From: Pseudomonas kilonensis
GTDB lineage: Bacteria > Pseudomonadota > Gammaproteobacteria > Pseudomonadales > Pseudomonadaceae
Assembly (NCBI RefSeq): GCF_001269885.1
Contig: NZ_LHVH01000027.1
Coordinates: 62,001 to 126,000, forward strand
DNA: 64,000 bases
Direction: 5' to 3'
The position numbers and the translations under genes are program-made. Below are positions 34,650 to 42,871 of this stretch, piece after piece. The notes under the pieces are model-generated. The model ran no database searches, was not told the origin of the DNA, and saw only the letters and a list, made by a program, of their open reading frames with translations. Within the stretch, counting starts at the first letter, position 1; each line of letters begins with the position of its first letter.

Positions 34650-35615
34650 ATGATGTTAAAGCTGCTTGCCTTAAGCCTTACCTTGTTCACCGGCCTGTTT
34701 TGCAGCCTGGCCCAGGCCACGGTGCTGCAACGCCCGATCAGCCTCGACACCGGCAGTGGTGAGCTTTTCGGCTCGTTGCTACTGCCCAAGTCCGACACAC
34801 CGGTGCCGGTTGTCCTGATCATTTCCGGGTCAGGTCCTACGGATCGCGACGGCAACAACCCCGAGGGCGGGCGCAACGACAGCCTCAAGCGCCTGGCCTG
34901 GATCCTGGCCAAACACAACATCGCCAGCGTGCGCTATGACAAACGCGGCGTGGCCGCCAGCCTCGCGGCGACACCGGACGAGCGCAACCTGAGCGTCGAG
35001 GCCTATGTGGCCGATGCCGTGGCCTGGAGCCGCAAGCTCGCCGCCGATCCGCGCCTGGGCCCGTTGATCCTGCTGGGCCACAGTGAAGGCGCGTTGATCG
35101 CCAGCCTCGCCGCGCCCCAGGCCAATGCAGCGGCGGTGATTTCGCTGTCTGGCAGTGCCCGGCCGATCGACCAGGTGCTGCGCCAACAACTGAGCAACCG
35201 CCTGCCACCGCCGCTGATGTTGCGCAGCAACGAACTGCTCGACAGCCTCAAGACCGGTCGACTCGACGACAACGTGCCGGCACAACTGCAGGTCATTTTC
35301 CGCCCCAGCGTACAGCCCTACCTGATCTCGTTGTTCCGCCAGGACCCGGCCCGGGCCTTCGCGGCGTTGAAGATGCCGGCCTTGATTATCCAGGGCAGCA
35401 ACGATATCCAGGTCAGCGTCGATGACGCCAGGCAGCTGAAAGCCGCCAAGCCCGACGCTGAATTGGCGCTGATAGAGGGCATGAATCACGTGATGCGCAT
35501 CGTGCCCAACGACGTGAAACGGCAACTGGCCTCCTACAAGGATCCCAACCTGCCCCTGGCGGCCGAGCTCGGTGCGCGAATTCTGCGTTTTATAGGCTCG
35601 TTAGCCACCCGTTGA
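34650..35615 (+). CDS. exported alpha/beta hydrolase
   Basis: About 321 residues. An N-terminal export signal (MMLKLLALSLTLFTGLFCSL, ending AQA) precedes a hydrolase fold: VVLIISGSGPTDRDG forms the oxyanion region, GHSEGALIA the nucleophile elbow, and GMNHVMR near the end supplies the histidine. The serine sits in GHSEG like peptidase/esterase family members. Several starts are possible (GTG 34647, ATG 34650 or 34653). Confidence 0.82.
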   Translation: MMLKLLALSLTLFTGLFCSLAQATVLQRPISLDTGSGELFGSLLLPKSDTPVPVVLIISGSGPTDRDGNNPEGGRNDSLKRLAWILAKHNIASVRYDKRGVAASLAATPDERNLSVEAYVADAVAWSRKLAADPRLGPLILLGHSEGALIASLAAPQANAAAVISLSGSARPIDQVLRQQLSNRLPPPLMLRSNELLDSLKTGRLDDNVPAQLQVIFRPSVQPYLISLFRQDPARAFAALKMPALIIQGSNDIQVSVDDARQLKAAKPDAELALIEGMNHVMRIVPNDVKRQLASYKDPNLPLAAELGARILRFIGSLATR

Positions 35616-35724
35616 GCGGTTTTAGTGGCAACTGGCCCTCCAGTCCTGGCAAAAACGGCCGATAGCCCGGTGTCGGGCAGCGCTACAGCTGCCGACCAGC
35701 CGGCCAGGACAGGATTTTGCCGTT

Positions 35725-36513
35725 ATGACTGAAACTCAAGCTTCCCCCGACACCGCCGCCGAAGCCCCCGCCTCGCCTGCGGTGGAGCTGCCGTGGGCCG
35801 ACGTGCATGCCGAGCATCACAAAATGCTCCGGCTCGCGCCGCTCAAGACCGACCGCGCCACCGGTGCGCGGCCATTGCGGTTTGTCGAGTTCAGCTATGC
35901 CGAGCGCCACAGCAAGGAACGCAGCCTGCTGCGCATGAGCATCCTGTTGCCGAACCAGCGCGTGCGCAAGGAACAGAATCACTTGGACGTCTGGGCCGAC
36001 CACGTCGAGAAACGCTTGTTTTTTTCCCCGGACAACCTGCAAGTCGAGCCGTTTAACCGTGGCATCGGCCGTTTCCTCGCGGCCCAGGGCATTACCTGGG
36101 CCAAGAAACGCTGGTCGGCCTACCGGGTAGACGGCACCGACCTGGATAACAAGGACGCCCTGAACGAAGACACTCGCCTGCGCCGCGACCGTTTTCTCAA
36201 GGCCCAAGGCTTTGAGGTGGTCTACGCCGACGCCCAGCACCTCAAGGGCAGCGTCAAGCCAACCCACGTTGGCGATCTGCTGGGGGACTGGAACACCGAG
36301 AAGCTGCAGTTCGTGGAAATCCTTGAAGCGGCGCAGATGCTGCAACAAGCCGAGCAGAACCTGGCGGAACAGGAAGTCAAACTCAAGCAGCAGGAAGAGA
36401 AGGTCAACAAGTTCAAGCGCGAAGACACTGGCTTGCGCTTCACCATCACCTGCCTGGTGGCCTTCGCCATGTTCCAGGCGGGGTTGCTGATCTGGATTGC
36501 GACGCGGCACTGA
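35725..36513 (+). CDS. hypothetical tail-anchored coiled-coil protein
   Basis: 262 residues. The front part is soluble (FVEFSYAERHSKERSLLRMS; DVWADHVEKRLFFSPDNLQVE). Residues about 205-240 form a coiled coil rich in Gln, Glu and Lys, and one hydrophobic helix closes the protein (TCLVAFAMFQAGLLIWIATRH). It therefore looks membrane-anchored by its C-terminus with the bulk in the cytoplasm. I recognise no named family. The P. aeruginosa gene order has a hypothetical at this place. Confidence 0.75.
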   Translation: MTETQASPDTAAEAPASPAVELPWADVHAEHHKMLRLAPLKTDRATGARPLRFVEFSYAERHSKERSLLRMSILLPNQRVRKEQNHLDVWADHVEKRLFFSPDNLQVEPFNRGIGRFLAAQGITWAKKRWSAYRVDGTDLDNKDALNEDTRLRRDRFLKAQGFEVVYADAQHLKGSVKPTHVGDLLGDWNTEKLQFVEILEAAQMLQQAEQNLAEQEVKLKQQEEKVNKFKREDTGLRFTITCLVAFAMFQAGLLIWIATRH

Positions 36514-36529
36514 ACAGTGCGAGTAACCC

Positions 36530-36555
36530 TGTGGGAGCGAGCTTGCTCGCGATAG
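36530..36555. repeat. single REP element
   Basis: One REP core (GTGGGAGCGAGCTTGCTCGC) directly in front of the TGTAGGAGCTG repeat. Confidence 0.78.
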
Positions 36556-36558
36556 CGG

Positions 36559-36680
36559 TGTAGGAGCTGGCGAAGCCTGCGATCTTTTGATCTTGATCTT
36601 GATCTTTCACTTGAGACTCAAGTGTTAGGGGAAAGATCGCAGCCTCGTTTCACTCGACAGCTCCTACACAGCTCCTACAG
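36559..36680. repeat. TGTAGGAGCTG palindromic repeat
   Basis: Third copy of the family at 18246 and 22132. The inner part carries GATCTTGATCTTGATCTT, one hexamer longer than in the 22132 copy, and a CACTTGAGACTCAAGTG hairpin. It lies between the convergent 35725 gene and prmB. Confidence 0.8.
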
Positions 36681-36725
36681 GCCCAGCGGGAGCAAGCTCC
36701 CTCGCCACAAAAATGGTCGCAGCGA

Positions 36726-37634
36726 TCAAACCCGCGAAGCAAACAACCCCTGGTGCTGACGGCACTGTTCGGCGCTGAGCATGAACACGCCATGGCCGCC
36801 GCGTTCGAAGTCGAGCCAGGCGAAATCGACTTCCGGGTACAGCGCCTCGACGTGCACCTGGCTGTTGCCCACCTCGACAATCAACAATCCCTTCTCGGTC
36901 AGATGTTCGGCCGCCTCGGCCAGCATCCGGCGCACCAGGTTCAAGCCGTCATCGCCACAGGCCAGGCCCAGTTCCGGCTCGTGCAGGTATTCCTGTGGCA
37001 TGTCGGCGAAATCTTCCGCATCGACGTAGGGCGGGTTCGACACGATCAAATCGAAACGTTGCCCCGGCAGACCTTCGAAGCCATCGCCCTGGACCGTGAA
37101 CACGCGCTCATCGACGCCATGGCGCTCAATGTTCTGGTTGGCCACTTCCAGCGCTTCGAACGACAGGTCGGCCAGCACCACCTCGGCCTCCGGGAACTCA
37201 TAGGCACAGGCAATGCCGATGCAGCCGGAACCGGTGCACAGATCAAGAATCCGCGCGGGTTCCTGGCCCAACCAAGGCTCGAAACGCTTTTCGATCAGCT
37301 CGCCGATGGGCGAGCGCGGAATGAGCACTCGTTCGTCGACGATGAACGACATCCCACAGAACCAGGCCTCGCCCAACAAATAGGCGGTTGGCACCCGCTC
37401 TGTGATACGCCGACGCAGCAGGCGCTGCACATGAACCAGCTCTTCGTCTTCAAGGCGGCAGTCCAGGTAGCTGTCGGCAATTTCCCATGGCAGGTGCAAT
37501 GCGCCCAGCACCAGTTGCCGGGCTTCATCCCACGCATTGTCGGTGCCATGGCCGAAAAACAGATCCTCCCCATGGAAACGGCTGACGGCCCAACGGATAT
37601 GGTCGCGCAGGGTACGGAGACGGGAAGTGATCAC
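36726..37634 (-). CDS. prmB: ribosomal protein L3 N5-glutamine methyltransferase
   Basis: 302 residues. Rossmann SAM-binding motif I is RILDLCTGSGCIGIACAYE, and the glutamine-methylase active site is IVSNPPYVDAEDF. The N-terminal helical domain plus VPTAYLLGEAWFCGMSF matches PrmB rather than PrmC (release-factor enzyme), as does position next to aroC in pseudomonads. Confidence 0.93.
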   Translation of the reverse strand: MITSRLRTLRDHIRWAVSRFHGEDLFFGHGTDNAWDEARQLVLGALHLPWEIADSYLDCRLEDEELVHVQRLLRRRITERVPTAYLLGEAWFCGMSFIVDERVLIPRSPIGELIEKRFEPWLGQEPARILDLCTGSGCIGIACAYEFPEAEVVLADLSFEALEVANQNIERHGVDERVFTVQGDGFEGLPGQRFDLIVSNPPYVDAEDFADMPQEYLHEPELGLACGDDGLNLVRRMLAEAAEHLTEKGLLIVEVGNSQVHVEALYPEVDFAWLDFERGGHGVFMLSAEQCRQHQGLFASRV

Positions 37635-37888
37635 GGCGGCAAACTCCAGAAAAATCGACGGGCGAGTCTACCAGCCAAACGCGGCCCCACCCAAACACGC
37701 CCCGATGACGAACGAAAAACCCCGGACCAATCGTAGGAATTATCCGTTTTTTGATCCGCCTATTGAACAAGACGAGCATCTTGACAAGGCTGTAGGCCAG
37801 CAACGGCGGCCCTTGCGATGGAAGCGATTCACAGAACCGCTCAGCCAGAGGACAATGTCGCAAAAGCCCCACTCGAAGGAGCCCCAGA

Positions 37889-38479
37889 ATGTCCGTTCCA
37901 AAAACGATGTTTCAACTCAGCGGCCGTGGTTATGCAGCGGCCAATCTGAGTCAAGCGACCCTGATCATCATCGATGCCCAGAAAGAATACCTCGCAGGCC
38001 CCCTGGCCCTGAGCGGCATGGATGCAGCCGTCGCGAACATCAAGCAATTGCTCGGTGCGGCCCGTGCAGCCGCTCGGCCGATCGTGCATGTGCGCCACCT
38101 GGGCACCCATGGCGGGCTGTTCGATCCGCAAGGCGAGCGCGGGGAGTTCATTCCCGGCCTCGAACCCCAGGGCGACGAAACCGTGGTCGAAAAGCTGCTG
38201 CCCAGCGCGTTCCACGGCACCGAACTGAAAAAGCGCCTGGAAGACTTCGGCCCCCTGGACCTGATCGTGTGCGGGTTCATGAGCCATTCCAGCGTCAGCA
38301 CCACCGTGCGCGCCGCCAAGAACCTGGGCTTTCGCTGCACCCTGGTGGAAGACGCCTGCGCCACGCGCGACCTGCCGTACAAGGGCGGCGTCCTCAGTGC
38401 CGAACACGTTCAGCAGACCGAAATGGCGATCATGGCGGACAACTTCGCCACCCTGGCGTTGACCCGTGACTTCATCTGA
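37889..38479 (+). CDS. isochorismatase-fold hydrolase lacking the catalytic cysteine
   Basis: 196 residues. ATLIIIDAQKEYL gives the family Asp, and LLPSAFHGTELKKRL the usual Lys region. In cysteine hydrolases of this fold the nucleophile lies in a T/S-H-x-C-V motif; here the stretch reads CGFMSHSSVSTTVRAA with Ser at that position. EDACATRDLP follows normally. It may be an isochorismatase-type (Cys-free) enzyme or a non-hydrolytic member. Substrate unknown. Confidence 0.82.
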   Translation: MSVPKTMFQLSGRGYAAANLSQATLIIIDAQKEYLAGPLALSGMDAAVANIKQLLGAARAAARPIVHVRHLGTHGGLFDPQGERGEFIPGLEPQGDETVVEKLLPSAFHGTELKKRLEDFGPLDLIVCGFMSHSSVSTTVRAAKNLGFRCTLVEDACATRDLPYKGGVLSAEHVQQTEMAIMADNFATLALTRDFI

Positions 38480-38609
38480 TGTCCTTCGATGAGCGGCCCG
38501 TGACGCCGCTCATCCGCAAAAGCCTCTCATTTGCCGCAATTACCGGAGTATCAGGAACAACCCGAACATCTTCCGGTCGAAGGGCCGATACCCATTGAGG
38601 AAGGTCGGA

Positions 38610-38930
38610 ATGAAGTTATCCGATGGTTTTGACGCACGTCGCTTGCGGCCCAAGGGCCCGAGCAACTGGCGGTTTCGTTTTGGCGCGGCGATCGCTGCGC
38701 TATTGGCAACACTCGGTGTACTGCTGGCCATGGCCGGTGCCGCCAGCCTGCTGGGCCGCCCGCCCGCACTGGGTGAGTTGAATGCCACACCAATGGGTTC
38801 GGCGATCATCCTGGCAGTCGGTCTTTTCGTGTTGTTGCTGGGCGTCTGGCTCTGGCGCCGCTGCCGCCGTCGTGCCCGCCAATCCCTGGAGCTGGCCATG
38901 GCTCCGCACCTGATGAAAAAGCACGACTGA
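38610..38930 (+). CDS. small two-helix membrane protein
   Basis: 106 residues from ATG 38610 (MKLSDGFDARRLRPKGPSNW) with AGGAAGG six bases upstream. Two hydrophobic segments (about residues 26-49 and 65-85) are separated by a short polar loop, with a basic WRRCRRRARQ tail, suggesting a hairpin with both ends in the cytoplasm. No family recognised. Confidence 0.75.
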   Translation: MKLSDGFDARRLRPKGPSNWRFRFGAAIAALLATLGVLLAMAGAASLLGRPPALGELNATPMGSAIILAVGLFVLLLGVWLWRRCRRRARQSLELAMAPHLMKKHD

Positions 38931-39003
38931 CCCACCATCCGACGTTTTGTCGCGCCTGATCCCGCCAGAGTTGGGTAAACTGGCCGGCTTCGCGGAGGCT
39001 GAC

Positions 39004-39561
39004 ATGCAAGACGATGACTTTTCCCTGTTCAAAAGTGCGATCCAGGGCGTAAAACCGATCAAGCACGACCGCGCCGAGACCGGCAAGCCCAAGGCCGATC
39101 GCGCGCAAATCGCCAAGCTGCGCCAGGCCGCCACCGTGCGTACCGACGCCACGACCGTGGATGGCTTGTCCGATCAGTTCGTGATCGACGTCGGGCCGGA
39201 AGACGAGTTGATGTGGGCACGCGACGGTGTCCAGGAAAGCCAGATGCGCAAGCTGAAGGTCGGCCAGATCCCCTTCGAAGGCAGCCTCGACCTGCACGGC
39301 ATGAGCGTCGAAAAGGCCCGGGAAACCCTGTGGGCATTCCTGGCCGAAGCCACCAAGTTCGAAATCCGCTGCGTGCGCGTCACCCATGGCAAAGCCGTGC
39401 GCCTGGACGGCAAGCGGCCGATGATCAAGAGCCACGTCAACACCTGGCTGCGCCAGCACCCGCAAGTGCTGGGCTTCACCTCCTGCCAGGCAAAACACGG
39501 CGGCGCCGGGGCGGTCTACGTGATGCTCAAGCGCACCATGATGGAAGGCCGCGACGAATAG
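39004..39561 (+). CDS. Smr-domain protein (YfcN/SmrB-like)
   Basis: 185 residues from ATG 39004, with GGAGG six bases upstream. The C-terminal Smr domain shows SLDLHGMSVEKARETLWAFL, RVTHGKAVR and VNTWLRQHPQVLGFTSCQAKHGG, the nuclease-like core with LDLHG and the GxG. In E. coli SmrB this fold cleaves mRNA between collided ribosomes; the same role here is an inference from domain and length. Confidence 0.9.
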   Translation: MQDDDFSLFKSAIQGVKPIKHDRAETGKPKADRAQIAKLRQAATVRTDATTVDGLSDQFVIDVGPEDELMWARDGVQESQMRKLKVGQIPFEGSLDLHGMSVEKARETLWAFLAEATKFEIRCVRVTHGKAVRLDGKRPMIKSHVNTWLRQHPQVLGFTSCQAKHGGAGAVYVMLKRTMMEGRDE

Positions 39562-39638
39562 CCCTCGCTTGCCGAGCTTGCAGCGCCGTGTCCGCCACCG
39601 TACCCTTGCCCTTTGCGTAAAATCCCACAGGTAGTTTC

Positions 39639-40184
39639 ATGTCTCTGGAACAGAATTACACCGCGATTCTCGGCCAACTGGGCGAGGACGTTTCCCGCGA
39701 GGGCCTGCTCGACACGCCCAAGCGCGCTGCCAAGGCCATGCAGTACCTCTGCCGCGGTTATGAACAGACCCTGGAAGAAGTCACCAACGGTGCCTTGTTC
39801 AGCTCCGACAACAGCGAGATGGTGCTGGTCAAGGACATCGAGTTGTACTCGTTGTGCGAACATCACCTGCTGCCTTTCATCGGCAAGGCTCACGTGGCCT
39901 ACATCCCGAGCGGCAAGGTGCTGGGGCTGTCGAAAGTCGCGCGCATCGTCGACATGTATGCGCGTCGCCTGCAGATCCAGGAAAACCTCAGCCGCCAGAT
40001 CGCCGATGCGGTCCAGCAAGTGACCGGCGCCCTGGGCGTGGCGGTGGTGATCGAGGCCAAGCACATGTGCATGATGATGCGCGGCGTGGAAAAGCAGAAT
40101 TCCTCGATGATCACCTCGGTGATGCTCGGCGAGTTCCGGGAAAACGCCGCCACTCGCAGTGAATTCCTCAGCCTCATCAAGTAA
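39639..40184 (+). CDS. folE: GTP cyclohydrolase I
   Basis: 181 residues. It makes dihydroneopterin triphosphate from GTP, the first step of folate synthesis. Zinc-ligand motifs are SLCEHHLLPFIGKAHVAYIPSG and MCMMMRGVEKQNSSM; LSKVARIVDMYARRLQIQEN lies between. It follows the Smr gene by 77 bp and has its own terminator. Confidence 0.96.
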   Translation: MSLEQNYTAILGQLGEDVSREGLLDTPKRAAKAMQYLCRGYEQTLEEVTNGALFSSDNSEMVLVKDIELYSLCEHHLLPFIGKAHVAYIPSGKVLGLSKVARIVDMYARRLQIQENLSRQIADAVQQVTGALGVAVVIEAKHMCMMMRGVEKQNSSMITSVMLGEFRENAATRSEFLSLIK

Positions 40185-40198
40185 TCCGTCGCACGAAG

Positions 40199-40227
40199 AA
40201 AACCGGCATTGATCGCCGGTTTTTTTT
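40199..40227 (+). terminator. rho-independent terminator of folE
   Basis: Nine-bp stem AAAACCGGC (40199-40207) / GCCGGTTTT (40215-40223) followed by a T tract. Confidence 0.85.
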
Positions 40228-40288
40228 CGCCTGTGAAAAATCAGGTAAGCTGCGCGCCCTCTTCTTCCCTGCCGCGAGGCTTAATACC

Positions 40289-40660
40289 GTGATCGTCAAA
40301 GCGCTTCGAGTTGGCTTGGGCCAGCTCATCATCTTCATCGACTTCATCACCCGCCCGGGCAAGCAAAAGCGCCCGGCCGAGGCCCAGGCGCAGGTCGAGC
40401 AGGCCGCTCGCAGCCTGACGCTGTATCAGTTCCACGCCTGCCCGTTCTGCGTGAAGACCCGCCGCACCCTGCGCCGCCTCAATGTGCCGGTGGCTCTGCG
40501 CGATGCGAAAAACAATGAGCAGGATCGCCAGACGCTGCTGGAGCAAGGCGGCCGGATCAAAGTGCCGTGCCTGCGGATTGAAGAGAATGGCGAGACCACC
40601 TGGATGTATGAGTCCAAGGTGATCATTGAGTATCTGGATAAGCGGTTCTCTGCAGCCTGA
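40289..40660 (+). CDS. glutaredoxin-family protein
   Basis: 123 residues starting at GTG 40289. An N-terminal hydrophobic stretch (LGQLIIFIDFITRPGK) precedes a glutaredoxin fold with the redox site YQFHACPFCVKTRR and the cis-proline IKVPCLRI. The pre-domain segment suggests membrane association. A dithiol CPFC site implies thiol-disulfide exchange. Start codon is chosen by frame; ATG is absent nearby. Confidence 0.88.
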   Translation: MIVKALRVGLGQLIIFIDFITRPGKQKRPAEAQAQVEQAARSLTLYQFHACPFCVKTRRTLRRLNVPVALRDAKNNEQDRQTLLEQGGRIKVPCLRIEENGETTWMYESKVIIEYLDKRFSAA

Positions 40661-40685
40661 TAGTTTTCTGGTGTGGCGACTGGCC

Positions 40686-40781
40686 TCATCGCGAGCAAGC
40701 TTTGCTCCCACAAGGGGCCTTGGTGAACACTGGATTTGTATTCACCACTGTCCCTGTGGGAGCAAAGCTTGCTCGCGATGG
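40686..40781. repeat. REP variant pair between convergent genes
   Basis: Inverted GTGGGAGCAAAGCTTGCTCG-type cores about 43 bp apart, between the glutaredoxin and aminotransferase 3' ends. Confidence 0.85.
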
Positions 40782-40804
40782 GGCCAGTCCAGTCACCACA
40801 TAAG

Positions 40805-41971
40805 TCAGGCTGCTTTTGCAGCCAACGCCTCCCGCACCACCCCCGCCAACCGCTTGAGCCCTTCATCCAGCCGCGCCGGGTCGATGTGGCTGAAGTTCAA
40901 GCGCAAGTGCCCCGGATGCTGGTCCGGCTCCGGAAAGAACGGCTCCCCCGGCATGAACGCAACGTCGGCCGCCAGCGCGGCGGCGAGCAAGGTGCGGGTG
41001 TCCAGCGGCTGCCTGAGGGTCAGCCAGAAAAACAACCCGCCCTGGGGCACGTTCCAGTCCGCGATATCAGAGAAATGCTTTTGCAACGCCGCCTGGAACC
41101 GATCGCGACGGTCCCGATAGAAATCCCTCAACTCACTCAAATGGCTGCGGTACTGCTCGGTGCCGATCCATTGCAGCGCCTGCCACTGACCGATGCGATT
41201 AGTGTGCAAATCCGCCGACTGCTTGAGTCGCAGCAGGTGCGGGAACAAATCCGGGCTGGCGATCAGGTAGCCCACCCGTAGCCCCGGCAACAGGGTTTTC
41301 GACACGGTACCGGTGTAGATCCAGCTGGCCTTCCTCAAGCGACTGACAATCGGCGTGGCACTGCCGCCATCGAACGTCAGCTCGCGGTAGGGTTCGTCCT
41401 CGATCAGGGTCACGCCAAACTCGTCCAACAGCGCCGCCACCGCATCGCGCTTGGCCTCGCTGTAGCGCACCGCCGAGGGGTTCTGGAACGTCGGAATCAG
41501 GTAGATGAACGCAGGCCGATGCTGCTCCAGCCGGGCCCGCAGCTGTTTCAGGTCAGGGCCGTCGGCCTCCAGGGGCACGGTGATGCAGTCGGCGCCGAAC
41601 AGCTGGAAAATCTGCAGTGCCGCCAGATACGTCGGCGCTTCAAGCATCACTTGCGTGCCGACGTCGATGTGCAGCTTGGCCGCCAGGTCGAGGGTTTGTT
41701 GGGAGCCGCTGACCACCAGCACCTGACTCGCCTCACAGGCCACACCCAGCGCCCGCGCCTGGGCCGCCAGGGCTTCGCGCAGGGCGGGCTCGCCTTCGCT
41801 CATGCCGTACTGGCCCATGGACAACGGCATGGCCGCCCATTCCACTTTCGGCAGCATGGCTTCGGCCGGCAGGCCGCCGGCGAACGACATCACTTCAGGG
41901 CGCTGCGCCGCCGCGAGGATTTCTCGAATCAAAGAACTGTTGAGGCGCGAGACACGTTCGGAAAAAGCCAT
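40805..41971 (-). CDS. PLP-dependent aminotransferase, class I (2-aminoadipate type)
   Basis: 388 residues of fold type I. MSFAGGLPAEAMLP near the start and GSQQTLDLAAKLHIDVG are typical of the LysN/KAT subgroup; IPTFQNPSAVRYS follows, and the PLP lysine is in TGTVSKTLLPGLRVGYL. Substrate is unknown. It is divergent from a MarR regulator 80 bp away, which may control it. Confidence 0.88.
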   Translation of the reverse strand: MAFSERVSRLNSSLIREILAAAQRPEVMSFAGGLPAEAMLPKVEWAAMPLSMGQYGMSEGEPALREALAAQARALGVACEASQVLVVSGSQQTLDLAAKLHIDVGTQVMLEAPTYLAALQIFQLFGADCITVPLEADGPDLKQLRARLEQHRPAFIYLIPTFQNPSAVRYSEAKRDAVAALLDEFGVTLIEDEPYRELTFDGGSATPIVSRLRKASWIYTGTVSKTLLPGLRVGYLIASPDLFPHLLRLKQSADLHTNRIGQWQALQWIGTEQYRSHLSELRDFYRDRRDRFQAALQKHFSDIADWNVPQGGLFFWLTLRQPLDTRTLLAAALAADVAFMPGEPFFPEPDQHPGHLRLNFSHIDPARLDEGLKRLAGVVREALAAKAA

Positions 41972-42051
41972 GGGTCACCTGTAGCGGGTCGCTGGAGGAA
42001 TGAGTCAAACTGGTTGACCGAAATTACTCCGCCTTCTCTGGATACGTCAAT

Positions 42052-42498
42052 ATGCTTGACCTTAAAAACCCGACTTCCCAACAGATGGCCATGGAAGCGT
42101 TTTTCTTCGGTTACCAGGCGTTCACCGCCAAGGCCGATGAAATGCTCGAGCGCCGCGGGTTGAGCCGGGTGCACCAGCGCATCGTTTTTTTCATCGCCCG
42201 CTACCCGTCATTGAGCGTGAAGGAGTTGCTGGCATTGCTCGGGGTGAGCAAGCAGGCGCTGAACATGCCGTTGCGGCAACTGATGGAAATGCACCTGGTG
42301 AACAGCGTCGCGTCCGAGACCGACAAGCGCAAGCGGCTGCTGGAACTGACAGCCGAGGGCGAACGCTTCGAGCAGGCGTTGCGGCGTGAGCAGGTGAAAT
42401 TGCTGGAGCGGGTGTTTGCCGAGGCCGGGGAAGCGGCGGTGGATGGGTGGCTGGCGGTGAACCTGGCACTGGGGAAGGGTCAGGTGGCTGTCGACTGA
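42052..42498 (+). CDS. MarR-family transcriptional regulator
   Basis: 148 residues. The winged helix reads VHQRIVFFIARYPSLSVKELLALLGVSKQALNMPLRQLM with wing LVNSVASETDKRKRLLELTAEG (blocks given separately: ARYPSLSVKELLALLG, SKQALNMPLRQL, SETDKRKRLLEL). It is divergent from the aminotransferase gene, the likely target. Confidence 0.9.
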   Translation: MLDLKNPTSQQMAMEAFFFGYQAFTAKADEMLERRGLSRVHQRIVFFIARYPSLSVKELLALLGVSKQALNMPLRQLMEMHLVNSVASETDKRKRLLELTAEGERFEQALRREQVKLLERVFAEAGEAAVDGWLAVNLALGKGQVAVD

Positions 42499-42534
42499 GT
42501 TTCCTCTGCAAGCTGTGTATTGCCCGGTCTATCG

Positions 42535-42650
42535 CCATCGCGGGCAAGCCTTGCTCCCACAGAGGGTCTCAGCGGACACCTGCTGGAAGCAAAACTGTTC
42601 CCACAGAGGGTGTGGACGCCCGCCGTGGGAGCAAAGCTTGCTCGCGATAG
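42535..42650. repeat. REP variant cluster
   Basis: A GGCAAGCCTTGCTCCCACAG half, a degenerate GTTCCCACAGAGGG copy (about 42597-42610) and a full inverted GTGGGAGCAAAGCTTGCTCG core. It occupies the MarR-permease gap together with the operator at 42722; no gene is seen in 42499-42871. Confidence 0.78.
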
Positions 42651-42721
42651 CGCCCTCAAGGTCGATATACCCCTATCGCCCGACATTTCGTCGACAACAT
42701 AGAAAACATTATTTGCTTTAT

Positions 42722-42731
42722 TTGTATACAA
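42722..42731. promoter_or_regulatory. TTGTATACAA operator before the purine permease
   Basis: Perfect TTGTATACAA palindrome, 141 bp upstream of the permease start, identical to the sites flanking gcl and before puuE. Confidence 0.66.
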
Positions 42732-42871
42732 AAGCATAATTCGCTTCGTGCGAGTTCCTGACCAACAGGTCAACATACTTCGCCAGCCTTACCTGCCTCA
42801 GCGCATCGCAGCCACCCCCAGGGCGTGTGCGGTGCTGGAAATAACAATAAGACTCTTGAGGAGTACTCGCT

